DNA of 41,651 nt from SAR202 cluster bacterium (lineage in GTDB: Bacteria; Chloroflexota; Dehalococcoidia; Lucifugimonadales; UBA1123), in the NCBI GenBank assembly GCA_030752795.1, contig JASMDM010000050.1, positions 1 to 41,651 of the forward strand, written 5' to 3'. Made by a program: the position numbers and the translations under genes. The notes under the pieces are model-generated. The model was given only the letters and a program-made list of their open reading frames with translations, made no database searches and was not told the origin of the DNA. Below, one piece after another: positions 9,188-16,940 of this stretch. Each line of letters starts with the position of its first letter. Within the stretch, counting starts at the first letter, position 1.

Positions 9188-9592
9188 TCAGACGTTCTCC
9201 GCGACGCAGAGCGCCGGATCCCTGGCGACACGGTCAAGATAAGCGGGCATCTCGTCGATCAGGTGCATCTTGAATATGAAGTAGGCGGCGCCCGCGTCCA
9301 ACGCGGCGAGGCGGTATTCGCGCTCGCCGTGCATGGTGACGACTACGATTTGGAACTCGGGATTGTTCTTCATGAGTTCACGGGTGGCGTCGAGTCCGTT
9401 CATGTCCGGCAGGCTGACATCCATTGTGATCACGTCCGGCTTAAGGTCTCGCGCCATTTCGAACGCGGTGGCTGCGTCCGGCGCTTCGCCCACGACCTCG
9501 GGATTGGCGCACTGGCAAAAACGAAACGTCGTCTTGATCATTTCGCGCGCCAAGTGGTGGTCGTCGACGATGAGAATTCGTAGTGACGTCAC
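9188..9592 (-). CDS. Stand-alone response regulator receiver domain (CheY-like)
   Basis: A single REC domain of 134 residues with no output domain. The acid pocket is D10-D11 (LIVDD), the phospho-acceptor is D58 in ITMDVSLPDMNG, the switch threonine is T86 in VVVTMHGE, and the conserved lysine is K108 in YFIFKMH. All are intact, so it should be phosphorylated by a histidine kinase and signal by protein contact, like CheY or Spo0F. I chose the GTG at 9592 because GAGGGG lies 6 nt before it; the frame extends further but without an SD. No kinase gene is present except the dead fragment at 535-687. It lies downstream of the agmatinase-aminotransferase pair but 320 nt away, so probably has its own promoter. 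Confidence 0.85.
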   Translation of the reverse strand: MTSLRILIVDDHHLAREMIKTTFRFCQCANPEVVGEAPDAATAFEMARDLKPDVITMDVSLPDMNGLDATRELMKNNPEFQIVVVTMHGEREYRLAALDAGAAYFIFKMHLIDEMPAYLDRVARDPALCVAENV

Positions 9593-9911
9593 CAGATACC
9601 CCTCGCACCTACGCTGCCGTAACTCCACGGCATGCCGCTATCACAACGATGAAATACACCCGAGTGGGCTCATCGCGACATGCGTCGCCACGTTCCACCC
9701 AAACCGAAGTATTCCAAGCGTACACCGTCAGTCAACGAATATGTGATGAAGCGCCTACAATTATCGAATGAATTAATTCGACCCAAGGGTTGGCGGCGCT
9801 CTCCACCCACAGGCTGAGACACGGTGTGCGTCGGGGCGTGGATGAGTCGGACTGGCGACCATTGACTTTGCCACCGACTCGCGCGCCACGCCTGAATGCC
9901 GAGACCGGTGT

Positions 9912-10823
9912 CTACCTTTGCGGACGCCGATAGTTCACGGCCTGGTCCACGAAATCGAGCCCGACCATTTCGCTCCAGGCGGACTGGAGTTGCCGTGTGA
10001 CAGGTCCGGGCACTGGGCCGTCCAGTGGGCGATTGTCGATCTTGCCCGCCGGCATGATGCAATAGGTCGTGTTCGTCATGAACACCTCGTCGGCGGTGTA
10101 CGCGTCGTATGGTTGCAGATCTTCTTCCGTCGTCGGGACGCCGAGTTGCGCTGCGAGCGCGACGACCGCTCGTCGCGTGTCGCCTTGCAACGAGCTCCGG
10201 TCGCCGGGCATTCGAATCACACCGTCTTTGACGATGAAGAAGTTGCCCAAGATGTGTTCCGCGATATTGCCGTCCGAGTCTAGCAACACAGGGAATGCGT
10301 CTGGATCGACGTCGGCCGATTCTAGGTTCGCCAGCACGAAGTTCATGCGGCTGTAGTGCTTCACCTTCGGGTCCAGAGATTCGTTCGAGTACGCCCGTGT
10401 CCGGGGGAATACGACATGGACGCCGTCTCGATGCAACGGGCCGTACTGGCCGAAGTCTATGTGCTGCGCAAAGATGCAAACCGTCGGGTTGGCCGGATCG
10501 GTCACACGCGTTGTCCTGCCCCGGGTGACGAACTGCGTGATCGTGAAATCCCCTCCCGGATGCCGAGCGGCCTGATTTCGCTCGACCACCTCTCGGGTGA
10601 GCGATTCGAGCTCGTCGATGCTCAACCCTGAATCAAGGCGCGTGTATTTCAGCGAGCGCATGAACCGTTCGAGATGCTCCCGAAGTCTGAATATCCGCCC
10701 ATCAAAGGTGCGTTGAAGGTCGTAGACTACGTCGCCGAGCCGAAACCCGCGATCGGTCGCGTGGACGACGCACTGGCTCTCCGGGATGAAATCCCCGTTC
10801 AAGTACGCGATCAATTCTGGCAT
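9912..10823 (-). CDS. Class IV aminotransferase (BCAT/D-amino acid transaminase fold)
   Basis: A 303-residue PLP enzyme of fold type IV. It starts MPELIAYLNGDFIPESQ and continues with HATDRGFRLGDVVYDLQRTF. The Schiff-base lysine is probably K155 in DPKVKHYSRMNF, and the later IAEHILGNFFIVKDGVI and MTNTTYCIMPAGKIDNR segments bind the cofactor phosphate and substrate. The family includes branched-chain aminotransferase, D-alanine aminotransferase and 4-amino-4-deoxychorismate lyase; I cannot separate these by eye. The gene begins 32 nt after the agmatinase stop, so the two form an operon. An amine- or guanidino-compound catabolic role is suggested by that neighbour. Confidence 0.85.
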   Translation of the reverse strand: MPELIAYLNGDFIPESQCVVHATDRGFRLGDVVYDLQRTFDGRIFRLREHLERFMRSLKYTRLDSGLSIDELESLTREVVERNQAARHPGGDFTITQFVTRGRTTRVTDPANPTVCIFAQHIDFGQYGPLHRDGVHVVFPRTRAYSNESLDPKVKHYSRMNFVLANLESADVDPDAFPVLLDSDGNIAEHILGNFFIVKDGVIRMPGDRSSLQGDTRRAVVALAAQLGVPTTEEDLQPYDAYTADEVFMTNTTYCIMPAGKIDNRPLDGPVPGPVTRQLQSAWSEMVGLDFVDQAVNYRRPQR

Positions 10824-10855
10824 CGTTCACCTCGCCGATCTAATTCCAACTACGC

Positions 10856-11842
10856 TCAAGCCCTGGCCTCGCGCCGTGCCGCCCAGGCAGGTTGGTCGCA
10901 GATATGCCCGAGAAATTCGAGGACGGTGTGCGCGGCGAGGTACGACGTGATGCCCGTGCCGACATCGAGTTGCGGGTTGACCTCCACCAGATCGAAACCA
11001 ACGATCTCCGTATGTTTCGCAAGCGCGATCAAAGCGTCGCGAAGCTCGGCGTACGTCATCCCGTTCGGTTCAGCCGAGACACAACCAGGCACGAGCGGAA
11101 GATCGAGAACGTCGATGTCGATGCTGACATAGCAGTGTTCGCCCTTGGGGATCAACGCGGCCATTCCGTCGGCGCCCATGCGTCCGAGTTCTTCCATGCC
11201 GATGACGCGGTTGCCGTCGTTCACCGAATCGTCAACCCACTCCTTGCGGTTGCGAAGGCTCCGGATGCCGACCTGGGTGAGGCTCTTGACGTGGTCCATG
11301 TGGTAGATGTGCCTGAACGCGTGCGAGTTCGTGAATTCGAAGCCGTGCACGAACGGCGAGTAGTCGATGTGGGCGTCGAAGTGGACGACGTGCAGCGGCT
11401 CGGAATATGCGCGAACAACGGGGAACGTGATCGCGTGATCTCCGCCCAGGACCACCGGCAGCGCGCCGCGGTCAAGGATCTTCCGCGTCATCGTCGTGAT
11501 GTTCTCGAACGTGTCTTCGACGTTGGTCGGCAGGACATCGGCGTCGCCGACGTCGACGATTCGGCGGTTGACCATCTCGTACTCGAAGAACATCCGCTCC
11601 GCTTCGCCGTCGTAGTAGCCTTCCTTGCCGAACCGCAGCGAGTGCTCTCGGATGCCTCGCGGTCCGAATCGGGCGCCCGGCATAAATGGCGAGCCCTCGT
11701 CCGTCGGCGCCCCCATCACGGCGATGTCTGCGTCGAGCTGATCGAGGTCGGTGCACACGTCCGACCTCAGAAACGAGACGAGGCCGGCGAACGGGTACGT
11801 CAGGCTGCCCATGTTTGTCGCCTGATTGTCGGATTGTTGCAC
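10856..11842 (-). CDS. Agmatinase / ureohydrolase family protein
   Basis: A 328-residue arginase-fold hydrolase that should split a guanidino compound to urea and an amine using two Mn ions. Metal ligands are visible: H136 in VVLGGDHAITFP; D156, H158 and D160 in HFDAHIDYS; D242 and D244 in SIDIDVLDLPLVPG. The overall pattern fits SpeB-like agmatinase or guanidinobutyrase better than arginase, but specificity is not readable. The GTG at 11842 is supported by AAGGAG 7 nt upstream. It is the first gene of the minus-strand pair with the class IV aminotransferase. Its promoter lies in the divergent gap shared with the broken lipoprotein gene, which holds a perfect dyad at 11946-11960. Confidence 0.88.
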   Translation of the reverse strand: MQQSDNQATNMGSLTYPFAGLVSFLRSDVCTDLDQLDADIAVMGAPTDEGSPFMPGARFGPRGIREHSLRFGKEGYYDGEAERMFFEYEMVNRRIVDVGDADVLPTNVEDTFENITTMTRKILDRGALPVVLGGDHAITFPVVRAYSEPLHVVHFDAHIDYSPFVHGFEFTNSHAFRHIYHMDHVKSLTQVGIRSLRNRKEWVDDSVNDGNRVIGMEELGRMGADGMAALIPKGEHCYVSIDIDVLDLPLVPGCVSAEPNGMTYAELRDALIALAKHTEIVGFDLVEVNPQLDVGTGITSYLAAHTVLEFLGHICDQPAWAARREARA

Positions 11843-11945
11843 GTCGCCGCTCCTTCCGCCATCTGGCGCCAGTTGTAGAATCGCCGATAGATGCTACGGT
11901 ACCACACGAACCGACGGTAGCCACGGGACCAGTCATCGAGTCAGG

Positions 11946-11960
11946 GATCAGGGCCTGATC
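11946..11960. promoter_or_regulatory. Perfect dyad in the divergent agmatinase/lipoprotein gap
   Basis: GATCAGG-G-CCTGATC, a perfect 7+1+7 palindrome in the 291-nt region between the minus-strand agmatinase gene and the plus-strand lipoprotein pseudogene. This is the size and placement of a transcription factor site. No regulator gene is adjacent. The rest of this gap holds no recognisable gene. Confidence 0.4.
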
Positions 11961-12133
11961 GCAACTCGTGCGCCCAACATTACTGTGCAGCGAGCGCCGA
12001 CGACCTGCCGGCATGAACACAAGGTGTGCTGTTTGCACCAACTCATTGGGCGGCATCGTAAGTCGTGATGAATCTCACCTGGGATTGCAAAGCGATATTG
12101 CTCGAAGTTCCGATTAAGAAAGGGGCATGGTCG

Positions 12134-12585
12134 ATGAAACATCATGTTTTGGCGTCAACCGTTGTCATCTTGATCGTCGCAAGCCTGTTGGCGGCAGCAG
12201 CCTGCTCCGATCCAGGTGACGACTCGTCAGAACCATTGGACGAAGTTTCATGTGACGACTTCGCGACTGTCGACGCTGGGTCCGCGGTGGTCAAAGAAGT
12301 GACAGTGGATGCCGACACGGTGATGGTAGTCACGTTGCGCTCCAACGTAACAACGGGTCACTCATGGGAATTGGCGGATATCAGTGATACGAGCGTTCTG
12401 GAGCACGTGACAACCAGTACGTCAGCCCTGAAGGCGCGAGCGTCCCCGGAGCCTCGAGGAAAGAGACGTGGACCTTCAGGGCAATCAGCGAGGGCGCGAG
12501 TACGGCATCTATGGAATACAGTCAACCATGAGAAGGTGGCGCGAAACGTTCATGGGTCTTCGATCTGGTCGCGTCGGTCAGATAG
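12134..12585 (+). pseudogene. Broken chagasin-like (inhibitor I42) lipoprotein gene
   Basis: The ATG at 12134 has AAAGGGG upstream and opens a lipoprotein signal (MKHHVLASTVVILIVASLL then AAAAC, lipobox Cys24). Residues N71-W78 read NVTTGHSW, matching the NPTTGY-W loop of chagasin-type cysteine protease inhibitors. Near 12412 the frame breaks. The correct continuation is in another frame from 12415 (QYVSPEGASVPGA, then ETWTFRAISEGASTASMEYS) and hits TGA at 12529-12531, where the family has Trp (QPW). It would end at TAG 12583-12585. Two independent lesions mean a pseudogene. The product would have been an exported, membrane-anchored protease inhibitor. Confidence 0.78.
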
Positions 12586-12619
12586 CGTGCTTTTGGCCGA
12601 TGTACCTAGGTCGTGAGCA

Positions 12620-12660
12620 CTATCCTAGTTCGCGCTGGGACGCCTTGCAGGCTAGGATAG
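12620..12660. repeat. Inverted repeat with a 23-nt loop
   Basis: CTATCCTAG (12620-12628) and CTAGGATAG (12652-12660) form a 9-bp stem in the gap between the lipoprotein pseudogene and the GNAT gene. There is no U-run. It could be an operator or an RNA hairpin in the leader of the GNAT gene. Confidence 0.4.
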
Positions 12661-12709
12661 CGACCTGACCAGGTAAAGCGGAGCCCCTTACGAGAGTAGG
12701 CACAATTAC

Positions 12710-13207
12710 ATGCCAAACAGTCAGTTACAGATTTCCGACGAGTATCGGCCCGAATTGGAGGCGTATCTCGAAGAACGCCTCTATGAATTCAACTCAGCGA
12801 CAACCGGAATCCACGACGGGCGTCTGCTCAACACATCGGCGGAAGACGACAACGGCGACATCGTTGCAGGCATCAGCGGCCACACCTGGGGCGGTTGTTG
12901 TGAGATTAGAACTCTCTGGGTGCACGAGGCTTGCAGGGGTACGGGTGTCGGCGCAGCCTTGATGCAGGCCGCGGAACAGGAAGCCGTTCGCAGAGGTTGT
13001 CGCCAGATCGTGCTCTCGATGCACAGCTTTCAGGCTTCGCGATTCTACGAACGACTTGGCTTCCGGAGGTTGGCCGCAGTGCCGAATTTTCCGCGGGGCC
13101 ACGAGAACGTCATTTATATCAAGCTTCATGTGGGAGCCGGTGGGGAGCAACCACAGCTTGATCAGAGGCGCAGGACCGAGACGATCGACAACGCCGGCGT
13201 TCGATAA
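12710..13207 (+). CDS. GNAT-family N-acetyltransferase
   Basis: A 165-residue acetyltransferase of the GNAT fold. The acetyl-CoA pyrophosphate loop is CRGTGVGAALMQAAE (motif A, R/Q-x-x-G-x-G/A), preceded by the beta-4 strand EIRTLWVHEA. The C-terminal half has the usual SFQASRFYERLGFRRLA segment (motif B). The substrate may be a small molecule or a protein amine. The last 30 residues are polar and may be a tail beyond the fold. It is a monocistronic gene with a hairpin terminator right after its stop. The ATG at 12710 has no strong SD, though GAGAGTAGG lies about 10 nt upstream. Confidence 0.82.
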   Translation: MPNSQLQISDEYRPELEAYLEERLYEFNSATTGIHDGRLLNTSAEDDNGDIVAGISGHTWGGCCEIRTLWVHEACRGTGVGAALMQAAEQEAVRRGCRQIVLSMHSFQASRFYERLGFRRLAAVPNFPRGHENVIYIKLHVGAGGEQPQLDQRRRTETIDNAGVR

Positions 13208-13234
13208 AAAGGACTAGCAACGGCTAGTCCCTTT
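13206..13234. terminator. Bidirectional hairpin terminator
   Basis: Stem GGACTAGC (13211-13218) and GCTAGTCC (13223-13230) with the 4-nt loop AACG. It is flanked by AAAAA at 13206-13210 and CTTTC on the other side. It ends the GNAT transcript on the plus strand, and the T5 on the minus strand would make a better terminator for transcripts coming from the right. Confidence 0.8.
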
Positions 13235-13342
13235 CGACCGGCGATTTCGGGTTTGTTGCCGATGGGTGTATCCGAGGCGATTGGATACCAGCAAGATGAG
13301 TCACATACGAGCCGTCAAATCGCAACGGCCCCAGATCGAACA

Positions 13343-13351
13343 TGGTATACT
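13343..13351 (+). promoter_or_regulatory. Extended -10 promoter of the ABC exporter operon
   Basis: TGGTATACT is an extended -10 element (TGn followed by TATACT at 13346-13351). The GTG start of the first ABC gene is at 13359, only 7 nt after the hexamer, so transcription would begin at or within a base or two of the start codon. No -35 consensus or Shine-Dalgarno is visible. Confidence 0.5.
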
Positions 13352-13358
13352 ACCACCC

Positions 13359-14261
13359 GTGGCATCGTTGCTCGAAGCGAATAATCTTACGAAGTCCTAC
13401 GGCGACACACTCGCGTTGGCCAAGGTCACGTTCACGATTTCCGATGGTGTGACCGGTCTTCTAGGTCCCAACGGCGCGGGGAAGAGCACCGCCATCAAGC
13501 TGTTTTTGGGGTTGCTGCAACCTTCCGAAGGCTCTGCCGAGGTCCTTGGCGAACGACCCTACGAAAACGTCGAGGTGCGAGCTCGGTTGGGTTACATGCC
13601 CGAACACGACTGCCTGCCCACCGCTGTCACCGCGTCCGAGTTCCTGACATACATGGCCCAGGTTAGTGGCCTACCTCCCGCTTATGCACGAACACGGGCA
13701 GCCGACATCCTTCGCCACGTCGGTCTTGACGAGATGCGCTACCGCTCTATTGGCGAGTATTCGACCGGCATGGTCCAACGGGTGAAGCTTGCACAGGCCC
13801 TGGTCCACGACCCGGTTGTCGTGATGTTGGACGAGCCAACCGCCGGCCTCGACCCTGCGGGTCGCGACGAGATGCTCGATCTTATCCGTCGGACCGGATG
13901 CGACTTCGGCATCAGCATCGTGTTATCGACGCACCTGATGGGCGACGTCGAAAGTACTTGCGACCGAATCATCGTCCTCGAAGCCGGTCAAGTCGTCCAG
14001 GAAGGCGAAGTCTCGGGCTTCACGCGTGAGACAGAGACCGTCTACATCGAAGTCGTCGATCATCACGACGAAGTCATGGCCGCCTTGGCGCAGCGCGGCA
14101 TCAAAGCTGAGCCGTACATCGCGTCGATCGCGGTCCAGGAAGTCGGTGACGCTGAGTACGACCTGATCCGTGACGCCCTGGCCGAATCAGGTGCGCGTTT
14201 GCGGTCGCTTGGGCCACGGAGGCACAGGCTGACCGAGATCTTCCGGGACGGTGGTCCATGA
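13359..14261 (+). CDS. ABC transporter ATP-binding protein (CcmA/NatA-like), first of two
   Basis: A 300-residue ABC ATPase. Walker A is GPNGAGKST at residues 36-44, the signature region is the atypical YSTGMVQRVKLA, Walker B is VVVMLDEPTAGLDP, and the H-loop is LSTHLM. A C-terminal regulatory domain of about 80 residues follows. It resembles ATPases of ABC-2 type exporters. I chose the GTG at 13359, which gives the usual start (MASLLEANNLTKSYG); the frame is open further upstream but not protein-like. Its stop overlaps the next start by four bases (ATGA at 14258). This is the first gene of an ATPase-permease-ATPase-permease operon. Confidence 0.88.
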   Translation: MASLLEANNLTKSYGDTLALAKVTFTISDGVTGLLGPNGAGKSTAIKLFLGLLQPSEGSAEVLGERPYENVEVRARLGYMPEHDCLPTAVTASEFLTYMAQVSGLPPAYARTRAADILRHVGLDEMRYRSIGEYSTGMVQRVKLAQALVHDPVVVMLDEPTAGLDPAGRDEMLDLIRRTGCDFGISIVLSTHLMGDVESTCDRIIVLEAGQVVQEGEVSGFTRETETVYIEVVDHHDEVMAALAQRGIKAEPYIASIAVQEVGDAEYDLIRDALAESGARLRSLGPRRHRLTEIFRDGGP

Positions 14262-15208
14262 CCGAATCCGACGGCCAGCTATTCGATCTCGGGTACCAGC
14301 ACTACGAAGGTCCGCGAGAAGGCCGGATGAGGGCGCGCAAAGCGCTCTTCGTCAACGGCGTGCGAACGTCCCTTGGCCTTGGCCGCAGCACAACAGCCAA
14401 GCTGCTGCCGTTCGCGTTCTTCGCCGCAATAATGGCGCCAGCGATTCTTCTCGCCCTCGGGGCGTCCACCATTGGCGACACCCTAACACCCGGGGCCGAA
14501 CTCCCTGGACACGCCGATTACTACCAGATCGTATCCTTGCTGATTCTGATCTTCTCGGCCATCATCGCCCCCGAACTGCTGTGCTCAGACCGTCGGAACC
14601 GCGTCCTGAGCTTGTACATGGTAAGGCCGTTGACGTCCACGGATTACGTTGCGGGCAGATGGGTGGCTTTCTTCGCGATAACCATCCTGCTCGTTTACGC
14701 AGGTCAGATTGTGCTGCTTCTCGGGCTGGCTTTGGGCGCGGACGAACCGCTGACGTACCTGAAGGACAACTGGCTGGACATCCCGCGATTCCTCGCGGCC
14801 GGCGCCATCGTGGCGCTGCTGACGACCACGATTCCATTGGCGGTGGCCGGATTCACGTCGCGCAGGGCGATCGCTTCCGTGTTCGTCATCGGCCTGTTCG
14901 TGGTCACGATCAGCGTGGCCAATATACTGGTCGAATGCAAGGAACACGACGTCACGATAGTTAACGGGCAAGTCGTCGAAGAGAGATGCGAACCTCTTAC
15001 CGGCAGCGCGGCCAAGTGGCTGGGCCTGATCGACATCGGCAGCGCGCCCATCCATCTGAGCGACATGATCTTCGACAAAGAAGCCGACGAGCAACTCGGC
15101 ATCGAAGTCGCGAAGCTCAACAACGTCTATCCTGTCCTTTGGTATCTTCTGTGGATCCTCGGGCCCGGGCTCGTGCTGTTGGCTCGCTACCGGAGGATGT
15201 CGCCATGA
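14258..15208 (+). CDS. ABC-2 type transporter permease, first of two
   Basis: A 316-residue membrane protein with about six hydrophobic segments, including KLLPFAFFAAIMAPAILLAL, YYQIVSLLILIFSAIIAP and YLLWILGPGLVLLA. The motif ELLCSDRRNRVLSLYMVRPL after TM2 is typical of ABC-2 permeases of this group. A soluble N-terminal segment of about 45 residues precedes TM1, and an extracytoplasmic loop contains two cysteines (VECKEHD and VEERCEP). It is translationally coupled to the ATPases on both sides by four-base overlaps at 14258 and 15205. It pairs with the second permease as a probable heterodimeric exporter. The substrate is unknown. Confidence 0.82.
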   Translation: MTESDGQLFDLGYQHYEGPREGRMRARKALFVNGVRTSLGLGRSTTAKLLPFAFFAAIMAPAILLALGASTIGDTLTPGAELPGHADYYQIVSLLILIFSAIIAPELLCSDRRNRVLSLYMVRPLTSTDYVAGRWVAFFAITILLVYAGQIVLLLGLALGADEPLTYLKDNWLDIPRFLAAGAIVALLTTTIPLAVAGFTSRRAIASVFVIGLFVVTISVANILVECKEHDVTIVNGQVVEERCEPLTGSAAKWLGLIDIGSAPIHLSDMIFDKEADEQLGIEVAKLNNVYPVLWYLLWILGPGLVLLARYRRMSP

Positions 15209-16158
15209 GCATGATCGCCAACGAGAACATCGTCAACGGATCAGGCGTCACGATCGACGTCGCCGACGTGTCGAAATGGTACGGGAGCGTCGTCGCGGTC
15301 AACGAGGTCGCGTTCAAGGTCACGCCTGGCATCACAGCTCTCTTGGGTCCAAACGGCGCGGGCAAGACAACGATGCTGCACATGATCGCCGGGCTCGCCA
15401 GATGCTCGGAAGGAGACGTTCAGGTTCTCGATGAACCGGTGCGCGGAAATCCCGGAATCTACACGCGACTCGGCTTCATGTCTGAACACGAAGCCGTTTA
15501 CGGATTCCAGACCGGACGCCGTTTTGTCGAGATGTCGGCCCAATTACACGGCCTCGATGCAATCGAGGCCGCCGCTAAAAAGGCTATCGACATCGTGGGG
15601 CTAGCCGATGTCCAAGACCGTCCCTTGAAAGGCTATTCGCGCGGCATGCGTCAGCGGATGCGTTTGGCGGCGTCGATCGTGCACGAGCCTCAGGTCATGA
15701 TTCTAGACGAACCTCTGAACGGCACCGACCCTCGCCAGCGAATCGAATTCCAAGACGTAATGCGTCGCCTCGCCAGAGAAGGCAAGACAATTCTGATTTC
15801 CTCTCACATCCTGGAAGAGGTTGAGACTCTCGCCGATCGGATTCTGCTGATGGTCAGCGGCAAGCTAGCGGCGGCCGGCGACTTCCGAGCCATCCGCGAG
15901 AAGCTGGATGGGCTCGCCTACCGCGTGCGCATCGTCGTCGACGCTCCACGGGCGATGGCCGCGGCGTTAGTGGCGATGGAAGAGGTCGAATCGGTTGGAG
16001 TCGAAGAAGATCAGTCCTTGATCGTGCTGTGTCGAAACGTCGGGCCGATCCAGATTGCGATTCCTGAGTTGGCGAAATCAAACGGCATCAGGCTCCTGCG
16101 CGTCGAGCCAATCGACGATTCGCTAGAAGCCCTGTTCGGATATTTGGTGGATCGATAA
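15205..16158 (+). CDS. ABC transporter ATP-binding protein, second of two
   Basis: A 317-residue ABC ATPase paralogous to the one at 13359. It has Walker A GPNGAGKTT, signature YSRGMRQRMRLA, Walker B VMILDEPLNGTDP and H-loop ISSHIL, then a C-terminal domain of about 80 residues. The LNGTDP ending in place of AGLDP is unusual but keeps the catalytic glutamate. The ATG at 15205 overlaps the preceding stop and has CGGAGGA 7 nt upstream; a second in-frame ATG is two codons later. Two distinct ATPases with two distinct permeases in one operon suggest a heteromeric exporter. Confidence 0.88.
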   Translation: MSMIANENIVNGSGVTIDVADVSKWYGSVVAVNEVAFKVTPGITALLGPNGAGKTTMLHMIAGLARCSEGDVQVLDEPVRGNPGIYTRLGFMSEHEAVYGFQTGRRFVEMSAQLHGLDAIEAAAKKAIDIVGLADVQDRPLKGYSRGMRQRMRLAASIVHEPQVMILDEPLNGTDPRQRIEFQDVMRRLAREGKTILISSHILEEVETLADRILLMVSGKLAAAGDFRAIREKLDGLAYRVRIVVDAPRAMAAALVAMEEVESVGVEEDQSLIVLCRNVGPIQIAIPELAKSNGIRLLRVEPIDDSLEALFGYLVDR

Positions 16159-16884
16159 ATGAGCGCCGTACTGGGACTGTCCTTCAGACAACTCGGAGGC
16201 CGATGGCGACTCCTCATCATTTTCTTTTTGGTGGTTCTCCAGATCAGCTTAGCGATCACCGTGTCAGTTCTCGCCGGCAAAGAAGAAGATTTCGAAGAAG
16301 GCTTCATCAACATCATGCTGGACGGGTTGCTCGTCGGCGCCGTGTTGCCGCTGGTGACGATGGCCCTGGCGACCGCATCTTTCGGCAACGAGATGGACGA
16401 CCGAACGTTAAGCTACATCGTGCTCAAGCCTCTTCCTCGATGGCGGATCGCGCTCCCCAAGCTGCTGGCTTCGATCATCATCGCTGGGCCGATACTCGCC
16501 GTTAGCGGAGCGGTTTCGACGGTGCTCGGACTGGGTTCGGATGTCCAGACCGCGACGGCCGTGGGTGTTGGCTTGTTCATCGGCGTGGCGGCATACGCTT
16601 CGATCTTCACATGGCTCGGATTGAGGACGACGCGCGCGCTGGCATTCGCCCTCGTCTACGTGTTGCTGTGGGAAGGGCTGATCAGCTCGTTCATCCACGG
16701 CGTCGATTACTTCAGCGTCCGCGGCTACACGCTGGCTATTATGCATGGCTTGGACACGACCGCGCTGGCTGAGCTTGAGATCCGAACGATCGAGTTCCCC
16801 GCCGCTGTCGGCGGCGCGGCTATCGCAACTGTCGCATTCTTCTGGCTCACTGTGCGTAGACTTCAGCGCATGGACGTGCCGTAA
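16159..16884 (+). CDS. ABC-2 type transporter permease, second of two
   Basis: A 241-residue membrane protein with about six TM segments. It has the ABC-2 motif SFGNEMDDRTLSYIVLKPL followed by PRWRIALPKLLASIII, equivalent to the one in the first permease. Its ATG immediately follows the TAA of the second ATPase with no gap. It ends the operon and is followed after 56 nt by a decayed membrane sensor gene that may once have belonged to the same unit. Confidence 0.82.
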   Translation: MSAVLGLSFRQLGGRWRLLIIFFLVVLQISLAITVSVLAGKEEDFEEGFINIMLDGLLVGAVLPLVTMALATASFGNEMDDRTLSYIVLKPLPRWRIALPKLLASIIIAGPILAVSGAVSTVLGLGSDVQTATAVGVGLFIGVAAYASIFTWLGLRTTRALAFALVYVLLWEGLISSFIHGVDYFSVRGYTLAIMHGLDTTALAELEIRTIEFPAAVGGAAIATVAFFWLTVRRLQRMDVP

Positions 16885-16940
16885 CAGACGATATTCCACC
16901 GACATAATTTGTAAATCTCCGCGTTCTAGTCGGCAGGTGA

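Noticed and set aside
10892..11878. Long plus-strand frame opposite the agmatinase gene
   Set aside because: Mirror frame of a clear ureohydrolase; no family motif in the plus-strand translation.
12529..12531. UGA in the chagasin-like gene as a second Sec or Trp recoding site
   Set aside because: The expected residue is Trp, a separate frameshift already breaks the gene, and no SECIS-like hairpin follows.
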